A DNA stretch of 64,000 nt from Serilophus lunatus (Eukaryota > Chordata > Aves > Passeriformes > Eurylaimidae), in contig VXBA01000671.1 in the NCBI GenBank assembly GCA_013399895.1, positions 558,001-622,000 of the forward strand, in the 5' to 3' direction. A program made the translations under genes and the position numbers. Of this stretch, positions 63,701-64,000 are shown in pieces (within the stretch, counting starts at the first letter, position 1; each line of letters begins with the position of its first letter). Under the pieces are notes generated by a model. It searched no databases. It was not told the origin of the DNA and saw nothing but the letters and a program-made list of their open reading frames with translations.

Positions 63701-64000
63701 GCAGGAAGCACCACCAACAGCAGAATACCAGCCTGAATTGACCCAGAGAGACGAGTCATACTTTAAATACACGTTAATAATAAAAAAGATAAAAGCCACA
63801 ACAAAACGAGCTTTCAGAGAGACGGGACATAGTGGAGATAGGTGCATCACAGAAGGATGCAGCTAGACTTCAGTTAGCAGAGGACAAATTAGGAATAGGG
63901 ATTATAAGATGATACAGAGATCAGTTTGTGGTGCCTATTTATTTGTAAAATCTAATAACAGTATTCTTTTCCAAAAAATGTATTCATTGAGTCCACTCTA
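60743..64000. other. Intronic sequence to the window end, no gene found
   Basis: No recognised exon or repeat. The section at about 62010-63120 is richer in G+C and contains several overlapping open frames on both strands (up to 182 codons at 62306-62854), but none shows a known domain and CpG is not enriched enough for an island. Sequence after 63180 returns to AT-rich. Confidence 0.4.

Larger units (their letters stand above)
1..64000 (-). other. GPC3: Inferred GPC3 locus: intron 3 (1-14477) and intron 2 (15173-64000), both partial
   Basis: Only one GPC3 exon is recognisable, so the rest of the window is inferred to be its flanking introns. Exon 4 should lie at lower coordinates than this window and exon 2 at higher ones. 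I looked by eye on the plus strand for reverse complements of the expected exon 2 and exon 4 coding text and found none. In mammals GPC3 spans several hundred kilobases with introns over 100 kb, so introns of more than 14 kb and 48 kb here are plausible. No CpG island, 5' UTR or promoter-like start region is visible. Confidence 0.75.

Noticed and set aside
1..64000. The miR-106a/363-type microRNA cluster known near mammalian GPC3
   Set aside because: No mature-sequence text such as the miR-20b or miR-92 seed region with a hairpin was seen; the cluster should lie beyond the 5' end of the gene, outside this window.
1..64000. Prokaryotic or viral systems, CRISPR arrays, or intact retroviral elements
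   Set aside because: No direct-repeat arrays, no long terminal repeat pairs, no retroviral coding motifs and no dense gene packing; the sequence is ordinary vertebrate intron.

Overview
The window is vertebrate nuclear DNA, almost certainly from a bird. It is moderately AT-rich, poor in CpG and nearly free of genes. Its only recognisable dispersed repeats are CR1 LINE fragments, which carry the usual avian 3'-end text (around AATCATAGAATGGTTT on one strand, GTGATTCTATGAT on the other). There are no operons, ribosome binding sites, CRISPR arrays or other prokaryotic signs. The species cannot be read from the sequence.

One protein-coding feature is secure: a 695-nt internal exon on the minus strand (14478-15172) of a glypican, best matched to glypican-3 (GPC3). 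It has a GTGAGT donor and a T-rich acceptor ending in CAG. Its 232 codons (the first split with the previous exon) align without gaps, as far as I recall the family, to about residues 113-344 of human GPC3, which is the third coding exon there. Two N-glycosylation sequons and seven family cysteines are intact. GPC3 is a GPI-anchored heparan sulfate proteoglycan that modulates Wnt, Hedgehog, BMP and FGF signalling and growth.

The rest reads as intron of this minus-strand gene. Positions 1-14477 lie downstream (toward exon 4) and 15173-64000 lie upstream (toward exon 2). I found neither neighbouring exon, which fits the very large introns known for this gene.

Region by region: a CR1 3' end (585-657) and a degenerate two-copy ~200-bp repeat with telomere-like TTAGGG blocks (905-1262); unremarkable intron to 10.3 kb; CR1 (10301-10735); the GPC3 exon (14.5-15.2 kb); a CpG-retaining candidate conserved element (17.2-17.4 kb); an internal CR1 ORF2 fragment (18.0-18.2 kb); an (AAT)n run and a strongly strand-asymmetric G/T-rich tract (23.56-23.95 kb); CR1 (25.9-26.1 kb); a short direct repeat and a T21A7 run (27.4-27.6 kb); homopolymers at 34.2 and 35.4 kb; CR1 at 40.2-40.7, 54.9-55.1 and 60.6-60.7 kb; and a C14 run at 59.55 kb. 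Several AT-rich, repeat-free blocks look like conserved noncoding elements, but conservation could not be tested.

No previously undescribed multi-gene system is visible. The more unusual signals are the telomere-like tandem repeat, the G/T tract, the 17.2-kb element and a NAGNAG acceptor at the GPC3 exon.
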